Below are positions 33,780 to 45,604 of a stretch of DNA of 64,000 nt, piece by piece. The notes under the pieces were generated by a model. That model was not told where the DNA came from. It saw nothing but the letters and a program-made list of their open reading frames with translations, and ran no database searches. A program made the translations under genes and the position numbers. Source of the DNA: Erodium maritimum (lineage: Eukaryota > Streptophyta > Magnoliopsida > Geraniales > Geraniaceae); contig OY997594.1 of NCBI GenBank assembly GCA_963921825.1, positions 14,575,001-14,639,000 of the forward strand, given 5' to 3'. The first letter of the stretch is position 1. Each line of letters starts with the position of its first letter.

Positions 33780-35266
33780 TGATGTGAACGTAAAATACAT
33801 CTATTTGAGATGTTTTTAGCCCACATTCTTGATCTTTTCAGTCCCGGGATGGTGAACTTTGAAGAGTATTTCTCTTGGTTTGTGCAGTTGATCAATCTCC
33901 ATAGGAGTTGGGACATTCGGGACGGAATTGGAGCGAATTGGAGCAAAAATACCAAAAGTCAAAATGATAAAGCCTCGCTCACCAAACCACCCTCCAGGCC
34001 CTCGGATTGCTCTGATCTGCTAAAGCCTCGCCGACCAGACCACCCTCCAAGTCGCAGAGGTCTCACCCACCAAACCACCCTCCGGGCCGCGACGGTCTTG
34101 CCCACCAGACCCCCTCCAGGCCGCGGGCGGCCTCGGCCACCAGACCACCCTCCAGGCCCTCCTGATGCTCTGACCTGCTAAAGCCTCGCCGACCAGACCG
34201 CGGCCCAGGCCCTCGCGGCGCGACTGGGCCTTTTTCCACTTCGTTTCAGACTCGTTTTTTCAACCCTATTTAAGTCAAAAGTTAGGTTTAGAAGGGGTAT
34301 CACGAAAGTAGAAAGGGAGCACGTTTTTGGAGGAGAGAAACACATTGGAGAGCACTTGGAGAAGATCAAAAGGAGAGATACGAGGATTACATCAAAGGTT
34401 TTGTGTAGTTTGGATTGGTACTTGATATTTGTATTACTTTCATCAATTAATATGAATGTTATTGTTTCAATCCTTGCCTTGTGCTTATCTCTATTTGCAT
34501 GAACTAAACTCTCATGATCTAGGGCTAGGGTAAGAATGTGATGAATTGAGTTAATGTATTCGGTTGTATATTTGTCAAACAAGTATTAGGAAGATGTTTG
34601 TTCAATTTCGCTCGTAATGCTACACTGCCTTGATCACGTACATGTATGATTCAATCTTGTTAGCCAACAATTGAGAAATGAGATTAAGAAGAGGAACTAG
34701 GAATTAGAAAACTCGGGTTTTAATCTAAGCCAGAATATGGTTACACTGACACGAGTGCAATAACTATAGGAGTAAGACCCGAAAGTTAGAGGAATTCATA
34801 AATCGTAGTGATGTATACCTTTCTACACCTAGATTAGAGATAATTAGGTGGACTGCGTTTGTTAGGGTCCTAATACGATCGAGAGATGGTTAAGACTACA
34901 TTGAGAGAATTCCCGTTGCCATTGGAATAGTAGTAGTTGCAAATGTATACCGAATTCCGTTAAGTTGTTCATCGCATTCGAATCCCGTTAATGTCCTAGA
35001 TCGCCTTTTAACTCTGTTATTCGAAATCACTTGTGACCTTGTGCTTATTTTTGGATCATTCATATATTCTCATTACTTGCATGAATTTACTATTTTCTAA
35101 AACAAAACCAAACACCATTATAGGAATAGCTTGACGACGAATTAATTAACTAAAGTGCTTGTCTAATTGCTCCCTTGGGTACGATATCTCGGACTTAAAA
35201 CTCAAATACTACTTGACGACCGGTACGCTTGCCGTACCATTCTGAGGGTTAAATCTCGGAGCGTCG
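33780..35266. mobile_element. Solo LTR (1.49 kb) inside Harbinger-2
   Basis: The pentamer CTACG lies on both sides (33775-33779 and 35267-35271). The left end TGATG and the right end CGTCG look like a decayed TGACG/CGTCA pair. Joining the flanks restores ORF1-like reading across the junction. The interior has the CATGAACTAAACTCTCATG and GGGCTAGGGTAAG words typical of plant Ty3-type LTRs, and near the end CCCTTGGGTACGATATC. No internal genes. Confidence 0.68.
33965..34215. repeat. C-rich minisatellite in the solo LTR
   Basis: About six imperfect units of the form CACCAGACCACCCTCCAGGCC, alternating with CTAAAGCCTCGCCGACC. Confidence 0.75.
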
Positions 35267-36110
35267 CTACGCACAACCAAAGGCCCTATTAAGGGAAACT
35301 CCTAAGATGGAAGCACGTTTTGGAGCACAGTTGCCAAACAATTATGGAAAGAGGGGAAATTCAACCCTAGAAAGATTTACATGGCAAGTCATCAAGAGTC
35401 ATTGGAACGGGCAGGCGCCTAGAGTGCGGATGTACATCACCACCCTACGGCGCAAGAAGGATGTAGAGCACAACGGATGGAACGGCGAAAAGTACAAACC
35501 GCAGGCCAGAAACATTTACCAAAACACGGCGAAACCCAACGACCTGAAGCATTTCAACCTCGACCATTAGATCGAGTCGTTGGAATTCGAAGACAAGTTC
35601 TGGGTGGAGGAAGGCACGATCGGGGTTGTACGACGACGATTGGATGAGGTCGGTAATTACAACTCAACCCCACCCACTTCACTTCTCACCGATGATGAAC
35701 ATGTTACAGCCCTCAGTGGTGAGTCCCAACCTGGTGGGGTATCCTTTAACCCGATCGAGGAAGGTAGTACCCCAAGTTCCCCTCAGAATGTAGTATCCCC
35801 TCGGAATGTAGAAGAGCGCCCGATGGGCCAGAACGCTGCAAAGAGAAAGGGGAAGGGTGTGCAAAGCCAAGTAGACTCCACCCGAATGGACCAAGTGAAG
35901 ACCGAAAAGGCTAAAGTCATTCTCACACTAGACGAAAAATTCAAAAAAATACTATATCGAATACAAAGAATTGCAGAGCAGGGACACGCTAGACTTCGAT
36001 GAGGAGTAGTTGGTCTTACACGCAAAAATGATGTTTTTGGTGTACGCATAATGTGAGAAGATCAAAACTCATCTTGACGATCTCAAATTAAATGTTGTAT
36101 TTAATTAATG

Positions 36111-36112
<2 letters not shown>

Positions 36113-36188
<76 letters not shown>
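36113..36188. repeat. (AT)38 microsatellite
   Basis: An uninterrupted AT dinucleotide run of 76 bp, between the ORF1 end and the right end of Harbinger-2. Confidence 0.95.
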
Positions 36189-36192
<4 letters not shown>

Positions 36193-36480
36193 TTACAAGT
36201 TCAAGTTTATTTTGCATTTTAGTTAATTAATTTTTTTTATTGATTAATTTTATTTAGTAATTACTATTTAAAATATGAATTTAATAAATCCAGCAAAAGA
36301 ATAATTAATTATTCAGTCGCCATCCATTCAGCATCCCTGCAAATCATGACCCCATATGTGATCCGTTCATTGTGGAAATCAGCTCAGTTTCAGGGGCGTG
36401 CGTCACAATTCAGTCCAGTCCACCACATGATTCGCGCATCATGATCTTCATATGTGATCCTCTTATTGTACATGCTCTTA

Positions 36481-36925
36481 GAGTAAGGACATATCCACTC
36501 ACACTTTTTGAATCCTTGATATAAGATATTCAACTAGCATCAGAGTATCCTTCGAGAACAGTAGGTTCTCTCGTATAGTACAGTCCATAGTCACGAGTGT
36601 ATATCTTAAGTACCCAAGTACTCTAATTATAGATGTCCAGTGGTTTTCTCTAGATTACTCGTGAGTCTGCTCAATGTACTTACCGGGAATACAATGTCAT
36701 AGTCAATGCTTTCACCTATTTTAGACAAGTGTTTACTAGTGTCTATCTGTCTTTTTGGCATTACAAGTATCCTTCTTACTGAACTTACTCAACATCTGGT
36801 CTATGTAGTGTGATTGGGTTAACATGAGACCGTCAGATGAAAGTTTGATTTGGATATCCAAAATCACATTCAAATTTAGAGTTCAACAAGATTTTGGTAG
36901 TCTTTACCATCGTATCATTACTCCC
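36481..36925 (-). pseudogene. Copia RT end and RNase H start
   Basis: Minus-strand LGSNDTMVKTTKILLNSKF (about 36920) lies just after where the YVDD box would be. It is followed by stop-laden RT sequence and an EGYSDAS-like box leading into DSKSVSGYVLTL (36481-36545). The latter continues in phase of content into the RNase H at 32852 if Harbinger-2 is ignored. Confidence 0.72.
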
Positions 36926-36929
36926 CATT

Positions 36930-37480
36930 ATTAGAAATACATACATTGGAGCCGTTTATCTATACTTGGATTTCTCATCATGCTAGTTGCTAAAGAATAC
37001 TATCAGAAACAAGTAGACAAATTAGTTTCACATGCGTCAGAAATGCATACATTGGAGCAGTTCATATCAATTATGTTGTAACAGTTATTTCTCATCATGC
37101 TAGTTGCTAAAGAATACTGTCAGAAACAAGTGCACAAATTAGTTTCACATGCGTCAAAAATGCATACGTTGGAACAGTTCATATCAATTATGTTGTAGCA
37201 GTTTTAACACCATTATCTACAAAATTCATGTGATGCCCATAAATTCCCAATTGTGATGTTGAGTTTTTCACACAGTAATGTATTCCCATCATGCTAATTT
37301 GCAACAGAAGAACTCCATAGTACACTATAAATAAATAAAAGATTCATACCTCTTGTTGCAACAGCCATATCTCTCTTGCTCTCCCTGAGAGCTTCTGTTA
37401 AAACATAACATTACCACAATTCATTATTTCGAAAAACCAGCAAAAGGAAAACAAAACCTAGCCTCTGATTTGGTTTTCCA
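36930..37480 (-). pseudogene. Duplicated VPS2 exon 2 with flanking introns
   Basis: 37394-37350 is an identical copy of the 45-bp exon 2 of VPS2 (EALRESKRDMAVATR) with the same splice sites. The flanks match VPS2 introns 1 and 2 (45000-45260 and 44610-44900), including the tandem GCATACATTGGA ... CATGCTAGTTGCTAA units. No other VPS2 exon is nearby, so this is an orphan segment of a duplication. Confidence 0.85.
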
Positions 37481-38010
37481 GTAAAATTAATGTCAGTGTT
37501 AAGTTTTACTGCTTTAGCTATTTTTTCTTTACTTATTGACTTCTACATGTAGAAGTACCGTCAAAAGTGTACATAAATCTATCAACTTCGTGCATCTTAT
37601 ATTTAGGTGCTCCTAAAAAATACAACCTTTAATGACCCTGATATTCTTTAATTTCTTCTTTCATTTGGTGTTCATTGATATCGTTTATTTCATATAGAAT
37701 CGGTGAACTTATTCTGTCATTCACATGCTTTGAAAATCTTTGGGGAGGATGTATCATTGACGTAAAATTTGTACGTAAGTTTCCTTTTTTGACCATTTAT
37801 GTGATGATCATGTATTGATACTTTTGTTTGGTGGTAGTAGTTTAAATCTCGGGACTCACGCCTCTTTTTCTTTAATATATTTCCTTCTCTATAGAAAATA
37901 TTGTGTATTAAATGATTTATGACCAATGATCAAGTGTGATTTAAAATTTTATAGGTTCAATTGTTTTTACAACTTTTATGGTCAGAATTATTTTACCATC
38001 ATATAATGTA
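37481..38010. other. AT-rich spacer
   Basis: No gene or defined repeat recognised. Confidence 0.35.
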
Positions 38011-39673
38011 GGGTAAACTTCATCCCACTACCCTAAACCATCTTAAATTCCAACTCACTATCCTAACGAAACTTAGTTTCATCTCACTACCCTAACAAAA
38101 CTTGTAGTTGCACTTTCATACCCGCCGTCAACTTGACATCCATTTTTGGATGGAAAATGGTAAAAAGTCCAAAATACCCCTCACTAACACTCAAATTTTC
38201 AACAGCATGCCATTGGTTTTCAAAAATTCTTTTTATTTATTTATTTTATATAATTCAGATTTTTATTTTTAAAAATCAGTTTATTCTTAAAAAAAACAGA
38301 TTTTATTTTTTAAAAATTAGTTTTTATTTTAAAAATTAATATTTTATTTTTTTAAAATTTAGTTTTTATATAAAAAAATCAGATTTTATTTTTAAAATTT
38401 TAGTTTTTATTTAAAAAATCAGTTTTTATTTTTAAAAATCATTTTAAAAAATAGATTTTATTTTTAAAAATATAAATTATATTATTATTTAACTCATATC
38501 TTATTTTTTAAAATATTTTATTAAATTATTTTCTTTTTTTATTTAGCTAACCATCTTCTCCAAATTGTTTTTTTGATTTCAATCCAGATCTATTCAGTAG
38601 TACCCAATCTGGCAATCTCAAACACATCATTCATAGCCATGTTACTTCTCTTCTCATTGAAATTTCTAAATATACCAAATCAAAGGAACCCAACCCATCT
38701 ACAACGCCACCCACACCCACCCCGATTCGCCTCCTTCCTCCAAATTATCATCCCCCTTCTCTGCAAATTCATCTCCACCACTTCTCTGAAAATATTTATC
38801 AAGACACTGTATCTTCCAAGTCCTTGTACCAAACCAATATTAAAGAGAACAATGAAACTCGATCCAGCTACTTGTACCAACCAATATGCAATGAAACATG
38901 AATTAAAACCGATGATCTAAAACTCATAAATTCCAAAACTTCCCCAATCTAACATACCCAGCAAAACCCTCCTCAACATCAACACGAATTCGAGATCGAA
39001 AATCAACAGAGGAAGATGAACAGAATTGAAAAAAAATCCATTATCCCTAAAATACAAGTTAGATTTGATTTTTTTTTTCAAAACAAAATCAAATCGAAAA
39101 TTAAAAAAAAATCAGATCTGGAACATTCAAACCCAAACCCACGCCTCGCCACCTCCCTCCTCTTCGACCACCACCATTCCCCGGCCTCTTTAAACCCAGA
39201 TGAAGGTGAAGGACGAAGAGCATATCCAAGACGCCTCCACCTCCGCGTTGCTCTGGGCGGTGGCCCTTCTCGGTTCTCGGAGTTCCGGCGACGTCTGCGA
39301 GGGGATGAACTGACGGCGCCGTGCGACGAGAGGTTAGGGGTTCAGCCTGCAAATCAGACATGGAAAGGAGGTTGAAGATCTTGTGGTTGCTGGAGTGAAT
39401 AGCTTGTGAGGAAGAAGCTGCTAAGACTGAAACTAAATGAAATGGTGGTGATGAAGTAAATTAGTGTTCTTGAATGTTTAAGGGGTATATTGGGTATTTT
39501 TAGAAAAAATGGGGTCATGTGCAATGCACATGACCTTTTTCCGTCCAAAAACTAACGGTAGGTACTAACGTGCAACTAAAAGTTTCGTTAGGGTAGTGAG
39601 ATAAAACTAAGTTTCGTTAGGATAGTGGGTTGGAATTTAAGTTTGTTTAGGGTAGTGGGATGAAGTTTACCCT
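38011..39673. mobile_element. TIR element T2 with AT-rich minisatellite core
   Basis: Termini TAGGGTAAACTTCATCCCAC and, from the right, the same 20 bases inverted. The repeats continue with CACTACCCTAAC and CCATTTTTGGATGG words. The core at 38220-38520 is a degenerate TTTTTATTTTTAAAAATCA array, as in T1 (19155-20335). A GC-rich part at 39150-39370 has open frames without a known domain. Flanks resemble each other (CATATAATG/TAATATATG), but a clean 9-bp duplication is not certain. Confidence 0.65.
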
Positions 39674-39780
39674 ATAATATATGTTCATTATGGCAGAACA
39701 TGTCATTTAACATGTTTGCACAATACGCGGTGTTCGCACCTAATCTTTATAAGTTCATATACATCTGAAAAAGGATATTA

Positions 39781-39900
39781 TCGATCATGTATAATTCGAT
39801 TTCCTAATGGATTACCAAGTGTTTGGCTGACTATAAATCACCGATCATGTATAACTCGATTTCCTAATGGATTACCAAGTGTTTGGCTGACTATATATCG
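39781..39900. repeat. 60-bp tandem duplication in the FOLB copy 3 flank
   Basis: Two adjacent 60-bp units beginning CGATCATGTATAA and containing GGATTACCAAGTGTTTGGC. Copy 1 and the LINE-bearing copy 4 have a single unit. Confidence 0.85.
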
Positions 39901-40405
39901 GTGATTGTCTACCAGAACTAATCTTGTTGTTTAAACGAGTTAGTCTCCAATTTTCGAAGGCCTTGCACTAGAATCAAGTATTCGACTTCTTTGTTGTGAT
40001 AATAGCACATCTGTTTACTGATCTCTAGCAAGGGCATTGAAAGAGTCCTGAAGATAGTTCAATAATATCAACATTTATTCATAAATATATGCAGTCCATC
40101 CCTAAAAAAAGATATATGAAATCCGATTTCAAAATTTTAGTGTCAAACCATGATATCATCCACATGTAGATATCTAGAGCACGTACCACATATTTAGTAT
40201 GTTTCAAAGACATCACCTATGTCTCAATCTCGGATCAAAAACCAAAACCAGTACTGAACTCACACTCATTCCACAATGTACTCAACACAATCAAATATCT
40301 CAAAGGCATGATCTTGCAATATGTAGTTTAAATGTCCACCGATAGATTTCTTATTACACAGAACTGACAAAATAGCATGCCTTGGATTAATGACAACAGC
40401 ACGAC

Positions 40406-41369
40406 TCAGTCTTGAGCATGTGTTTTTCTGTACCTGAGAATCTCGACCCCCAAATAGTCAATGGAGCCAAGAACAGCCACATGAGGTTTCTGGATGTGCA
40501 CACGAACGGCTGATATTTGGGGAAACTTGGTTAATGTGGTGGATGCAATGAGGTGAGCTACAGATTCAAGAAGATTCTGCGGCGTGCCTTCCACAACGTC
40601 TCTCACTAAGCTATCATTCAACAGAAACGAGATACCCAATCAGATCATATAGACTTAGCACTGGCATCTCGGCTTTACTTTTTAATCTACTCTTGCTTTC
40701 TTCTCATGCCAAAAGTGAATGTGATTGCATAACAACCATGCCAAAAAAAATGTCTTAAGAGAGTCTTGGCATTGCCAAAGATAGAGTTCAACACTCAGTG
40801 AAACACGAGAGGCACAAATTAATATAAACCCTTAACAACAGACCTCATAACAACAGGGTAATTAATTGTATGAGAATACATTTCTAATTAAGAGAGCATC
40901 AATGGCGTTGACATAGCAGCAAACTTGGAATCCTAAACAGGCTACAAAAATTCACAGTAAAGCAGTAGCTTGTTCCAATCCCTAATGGTAAAGAGTAGTA
41001 AGTTACAGTAGACAAATTCATTGAAATATGCATCTGAAAGACATCAATCTTTGCTCAAAATCCTAAATCAACCATGTAAATGCCCAATTGGAGTGAACTG
41101 AAATCCCCAATTTATAAACAAAATAGAAGAAGAAGTAAGTAGCGATGCAATCCTCACCGGTAAATTTCAGTGTAGCTGAGAGTATCGGCGAGGTTGTCGG
41201 AGAGACCGGCAGGTTGGAGATCCATCCAGGCGTCGACGTCGATGACGAACTTCTGACCCAGCGTTCTCTCTTCCGGCTTGACGCCGTGGAAGCCATGGAA
41301 CTTGAGCCCCCTCAGTATCAGCTTGTCTCCGTTCATCATCTCAAACCTTCCCACCGCTGACGCCGCCAT
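40406..41369 (-). CDS. FOLB: Dihydroneopterin aldolase, copy 3 (two exons)
   Basis: Exon 1 is 41369-41158 and exon 2 is 40610-40406. Splice signals and phase are as in copy 1, giving 138 residues. It differs from copy 1 by few residues (for example GRFEMM for GSFEMM, LVRDVV for IVRDVV, VLGSIDYLG for VLGPIDYLG). The catalytic Lys in HIQKPHVAV and the Glu and Tyr positions are kept. Intron, both flanks and orientation match copy 1. Unlike copy 1, this copy keeps its promoter next to the start codon (GGGCCCATTTCACTCC near 41500), so it may be the ancestral one of the pair. Confidence 0.92.
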
Positions 41370-41606
41370 GCTTGTTGTTCACGATTCTTCTATCTCCCAA
41401 AGCACCAGAACTACTCACTCACGGACCATTTGAGAGCATTTGAGCATCAGTCTTTGCTCATCATTTAGTATTATATTTTCTTGTCGTGTTTTGGGCCCAT
41501 TTCACTCCAAAAAAAAAAAATGAGAATGTGACACCTAAACGCACCAAGGATTGCTGATTTATTTTTTTTATTATTACTAGAAGAGCAACAGATAAACTCG
41601 AACCGA

Positions 41607-42407
41607 TAAACAATCGCTGATAAAAAACTCTCTCGGTCTGCGAGAACTCTCACCCCCAAAATCTTAGCCGTCAACGACGGTCAACATAGCTTCGGTTATG
41701 GAGGTTGTCGATGGAGCTTTCTCTTGCTCTTGTTTTTTATTGATCCCCTCTTGCAACAATCGACTACGCCTGTACAATAACTGCAACTTTTCTTCATCCG
41801 AGCACAGTCGCCTCTATCCTTGTCATGTCCCTCCATCGTTGTCGGATCTACGCTTCAATCTGGCGAGCCGCATGTGGTCAATCTCCTCATCATCATCGAC
41901 AGAGGTAACACAGAGTCGAGAAGACTATAATGAATCCTCGGGTTTATTCACAAACCGATCTCCACAGTTTATCCACTTGGAGAAGATTGTGGAGCGATAC
42001 AGTCTGTGGAATTGGGATCCGGGACCTACCCATCATGACTCGGGATCGACGTTGTCTGACCGTCCCGGGAGAAGAAAGGAAGCAGATCGTCTTTCATGTT
42101 TTAGGTTGGATTCAGTTTTAGGTTCAATTTTGAATTGCAAGGATTGTTTTAGTTGAATTTTATGTTGATGTAGGATTTGGTTTTTAGGTAGTTTAAATTT
42201 TTCGCTTCGTACTTTTGAGATGTCGATAGGGGGAAGTCCTAAGTTAGTATCTGCGAGCAGAAACAGTATTTTTCTACGGGTCCATAAGTGTCAGGTTGGC
42301 TACGGACAACTAGGACATATATATCTGGAACTCGGGGCTTTTACGCCCCGCCTTGTATGGTGTATTGCTTGTATCTCCGATTACTTGTTTCCAAAAAACA
42401 AAACAAA
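41607..42407 (+). mobile_element. Small non-autonomous retroposon E3
   Basis: A 0.8-kb segment ends CCAAAAAACAAAACAAAAAA, and its flanks repeat: AAACTCGAACCGA (41594-41606) and AAACTCAAACCGA (after 42407). It contains one open stretch of 152 codons (41698-42156) without a recognisable domain. The 3' part (GGGGCTTTTACGCCCCGCC ... CCGATTACTTG) looks like the tail of a plant LINE-related family. No RT. Confidence 0.5.
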
Positions 42408-42588
42408 AAACTCAAACCGACGACATTATAACATCATTTACATTACAACCATTTAGTACTAGTACTAGGTAACTAAGAACATATAATAAGTGAATTCTCC
42501 AAATCAAGTTGCATATGGGTTCGTTTAATCTACAAGTAAGGAACAAGAACACTATAATCTGCACATTCCCGACCGACCCTTTTCATCT
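42408..42588. other. VPS2 3' untranslated region
   Basis: About 180 bp after the stop codon, AT-rich, on the minus strand. Confidence 0.4.
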
Positions 42589-45500
42589 TCATATGCGTCT
42601 AAGTGAAGCCAGCCTCTTCTCAAGCTCCTCAACTTCAGGAGATTCAGTGCTGCATAATTATAACAAATTATGACAAGTACAGCCCATGAATTAAGCAAGA
42701 AAGGGATATATCTTAGTAATTTCTACGAATGAAAGTGAAGTACAAATATACCTTGTAACAACATTTGCAGCATTCCTTGATGCTATACGGCCCTTTGGAG
42801 CTGAAGATAACTGTTGGAAACAAGGAAGATAATTGCATTACTAGGTTGTTTGATAATTATAAAAAGTGTAACAAATCCATTGTGACGTGATCAATTAAGA
42901 AACTAACCTGGGATGCAATGTCCACACCAATCTCATCAAGCACCTACAAGTTAACCACGCGAGTAAGAACACAACACAAGTGAAGTGGGAGCTGCATATA
43001 TGATCTATGAAGAACAGAGAAACATAAACGACAGTGTGCGCATTACCTGGTTGGTAAGCTCCTCTGTTTCCTCTTCAGCTTCATCTTTATCTAAGGTTTC
43101 ATCGATAGCCTCTGACATCATCTCAATCTGCACAAGAACAATAAGACTTATAAAGCATATCCTTGATTCTAGTTCCTTGGTTTAGTGCAAAAATACTTCA
43201 TCAATGGCTTATGACTATGAGAATGTTCTAATAAACATTACCGTCATATCCAGTTGTGCAGACTGCTTTTGAAACTCCCTGATCACTTTAACTTGCTTTG
43301 CAGGCGCCATTTGCTGGAAACAAGTAGATATATTGATTAGCAGCAGTGGTTAAATCAATTGCTATGCAGAGAACTTTTAGTGTTCTGAATAAATAAGATT
43401 AATTAACAGCATATACTTAACATGGAGTAAACAGATATTTGCAATAATATCAACTAGTAATGATGAAAAGCAAACCTTGTTCATCGCGGACATTGCTTTA
43501 GTTGCGCCTTTCATCCCAGTAGACATTGAAGTGCTTGCATAAAGTGCCTGTGAATGTAACAATGATACACATTCAGGAAAAAAAATGATACATGAATGAA
43601 TACTTATAGGCTTGTAATCTAAATTTTGTAGAAGCAAGAACCTGAGTATGTGTGGCAACGCCCCTGATCTGAGCACGACTTCCCTGCAAATTAGTGATTT
43701 GTTGGCGCAGTCGCACTAGTTGGCGGGCCAAGATTTTGGTTGCAGCCTGGATAGTGCATGTATACAACAGGTGACATCAAAGAGATAAAGAAACTACATT
43801 TTGGACATAAATAGATTACAGACTTGGAACTTTCTTTTTATCAGCCATGTGAACCAAGGTTTGGTTTTTATTAGACTTAAGATTGACGTATCAAGAAACG
43901 GGCCCCAAGACCTAGTTCTATGCACTTGACGCTTAATATACACACTTGGGTTCGTGCATGACTCAATCAATACAGGTGTAAGGAATGTCAAAACCATATA
44001 AAATAAAATGAACTTGCCTCATTGCCAGTTTTAGCGGTTTTCTTGATCTCAGCTACCAATTTCTTCTCCTAAAACCGAATGCCAGAGTAAAGTTTTGAAA
44101 AATGTAATATGACTAGTGAAAAAAGAAATAACGTGACTGCATAAATAGCATACCTCCAGCTGCAGTGATGCAATCTCGCGTTCAATACCTGAATAAGAAC
44201 CGTGAAAAGATGAGGAAAGTGATTAAGCTAGAATCATATAATACACTTGGTACATAGTAACCTAGTATTCCCTCTGTCCCAAAATAAGTTTCACATTTCC
44301 TAAAATGGATGTCAACAAGAAGCTCCAGGCCCAGTTATATACGACAACGTCAGAAAAACAGTTTATTACTCACAACAGGGTTTGTACACATCTGAATGGG
44401 CTGGGATAAGCAGAACTGTTTAACAAGTACTCAAGTTGTTATGGTAAACTAACTTGCTTCACTATATTTGGACTGCTCAATATGCTAGTTGCTAACAATA
44501 CTATCAGTTTGACCAAGTTTCATACACGAATGTAGACCGTGTATCTGTCATATTTGCATTCTATGAGAAACGTGTATGCAAGTTAGATTCCATGTGATTT
44601 GAAAAGTGAAACCCCAACAGATGCTTCAGAAATGCATACATTGGAACAGTTTATCTATATTTAGATTTCGCATCATGCTAGTTGCTAAAAAATACTATCC
44701 GATTGAGCTAGTTTCAAACAAGAATGGAGAACGAGTATCTGTCATATTTGCATTCTCTAATAAACAAATGTGCAAGTTAATGTATTTGAAACGCTGAATA
44801 TGTTTCAGGAATGCATATGCTGGAACGTTTATCTCTAAGAAACGAAACAAGTGTACAAATTAGTTTCACATGCTTCAGAAATGCATATGTTGAACATTTC
44901 ATATCTACTATGTCATGTATAGTTTGTGATAAGAGAAACTATAATTAATCGACAGTCGCAACAGTTTTAGCTCCAGTGTCTACAAAATTCATGTGATGCC
45001 CATAAATCCCCAATTGTGATGTTGAGTTTCTCACACAGTAATGTATTCTCATCATGCTAATTAGAAACGGAAGAACTCCCAAGTATACGATAAATAAATA
45101 AAAGATTCATACCTCTTGTTGCAACAGCCATATCTCTCTTGCTCTCCCTGAGAGCTTCTGTTGAAACATAACATTACCACAATTCATTATGTAGCAAAAC
45201 CAGCAACAATAAAACAAAAACTAGCCTCTGATTTGGTTTTTGCCAGTAAAACTAATGTCAGTGATTCAGCATACCAATTTCTATCTATTGCTTCCCCCAT
45301 TTTCCCAGCTGCCAAACAATATCAGGGAAATAAAACACAGAAAACTGGAACTTGAAATAAAATAGAAGATCGGGACATAAAAATACTAGCAGTTTTAGAG
45401 CACAGAGACTAAAAACAAATAAATTTAGAAACGGGAACTAAAACTCAATTTGGAAAGACGAAGAACAACTAAGAAAAGGGGGAAGAGCTCTTGATCAATT

Positions 45501-45604
45501 AGGACAAACAAAAATTGAACTTTTCCCCTAGAAATGAAATGAACAAAAAAACGAGAGAGTGTACCTTTGGGCGAGGTCTTCTTCCTGAAAATGTTCATAT
45601 TCAT
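42589..45604 (-). CDS. VPS2: ESCRT-III subunit VPS2 (CHMP2-like), 11 exons
   Basis: VPS2 is a charged multivesicular body protein that polymerises with VPS24 on endosomes and recruits the VPS4 ATPase. Exons: 45604-45565, 45157-45113, 44188-44154, 44068-44018, 43746-43642, 43547-43476, 43313-43242, 43127-43047, 42943-42908, 42810-42752 and 42649-42589. They total 657 nt (218 residues), and every junction is in phase. The start may instead be the in-frame ATG at 45598. Landmarks are MNIFRKKTSPK, RESKRDMAVATR (basic membrane-binding helix), LVRLRQQITNLQG, MKGATKAMSAMNKQMAPAKQ, an acidic stretch DKDEAEEETEEL, and the C-terminal MIM1 motif VEELEKRLASLRRI that binds VPS4. Exon 4 ends in a GC donor (GAG|GCAAGT); all others are GT. 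It appears functional. Confidence 0.95.
44330..44920. repeat. Tandem-like repeats in VPS2 intron 2
   Basis: Three or four imperfect ~150-bp units with the words TCATGCTAGTTGCTAA, ATACTATC, GTATCTGTCATATTTGCATTCT and GAAATGCATACATTGGAACAG. Copies of the same unit lie at 36940-37200. Confidence 0.75.

Larger units (their letters stand above)
33176..36002 (+). pseudogene. Harbinger ORF1, split by a solo LTR
   Basis: The N-terminus begins at 33176 with MFDNLTQPSSSPDNQDYTPD and runs to NPGTFQQ, then a non-coding gap that may be an intron. A frame-shifted part ends EVDTFLIHICLR at the LTR. Beyond the LTR, a GSTFW-like continuation, NNYGKRGNSTLERFTWQ (about 35337), FNLDH (35570) and, after a TAG, a C-terminal part with AAKRKGKG (35835) to a stop at 36000. 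This order (acidic Pro-rich start, Trp-rich trihelix-like core, RK-rich C-terminal box) is that of plant Harbinger ORF1. Several stops and frame changes make it inactive. Confidence 0.7.
32856..36477. mobile_element. PIF/Harbinger deletion derivative (Harbinger-2)
   Basis: Bounded by the trinucleotide TTA on both sides (32853-32855 and 36478-36480), the hallmark target duplication of PIF/Harbinger. The termini GAGCAACCACAACAAGTG and, inverted, GAGCATGTACAATAAGAG are inverted repeats. It carries an ORF1 gene but no transposase, so it is non-autonomous. It is inserted in copia RNase H and itself hosts a solo LTR. Confidence 0.88.
31522..36925 (-). mobile_element. Ty1/copia retrotransposon, 5'-truncated, interrupted by Harbinger-2
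   Basis: Its 3' LTR is 31522-31920, next to a polypurine tract. Reading inward on the minus strand, RNase H sequence occurs at 32590-32855 and 36481-36560, and RT C-terminal sequence up to about 36925 (beginning LGSNDTMVKTT). Everything further 5', including gag, integrase and the 5' LTR, is missing. At 36925 the element abuts a duplicated piece of VPS2. Confidence 0.82.

Noticed and set aside
33810..34181. Pro/Arg-rich open frame in the solo LTR
   Set aside because: Translation of the C-rich minisatellite.
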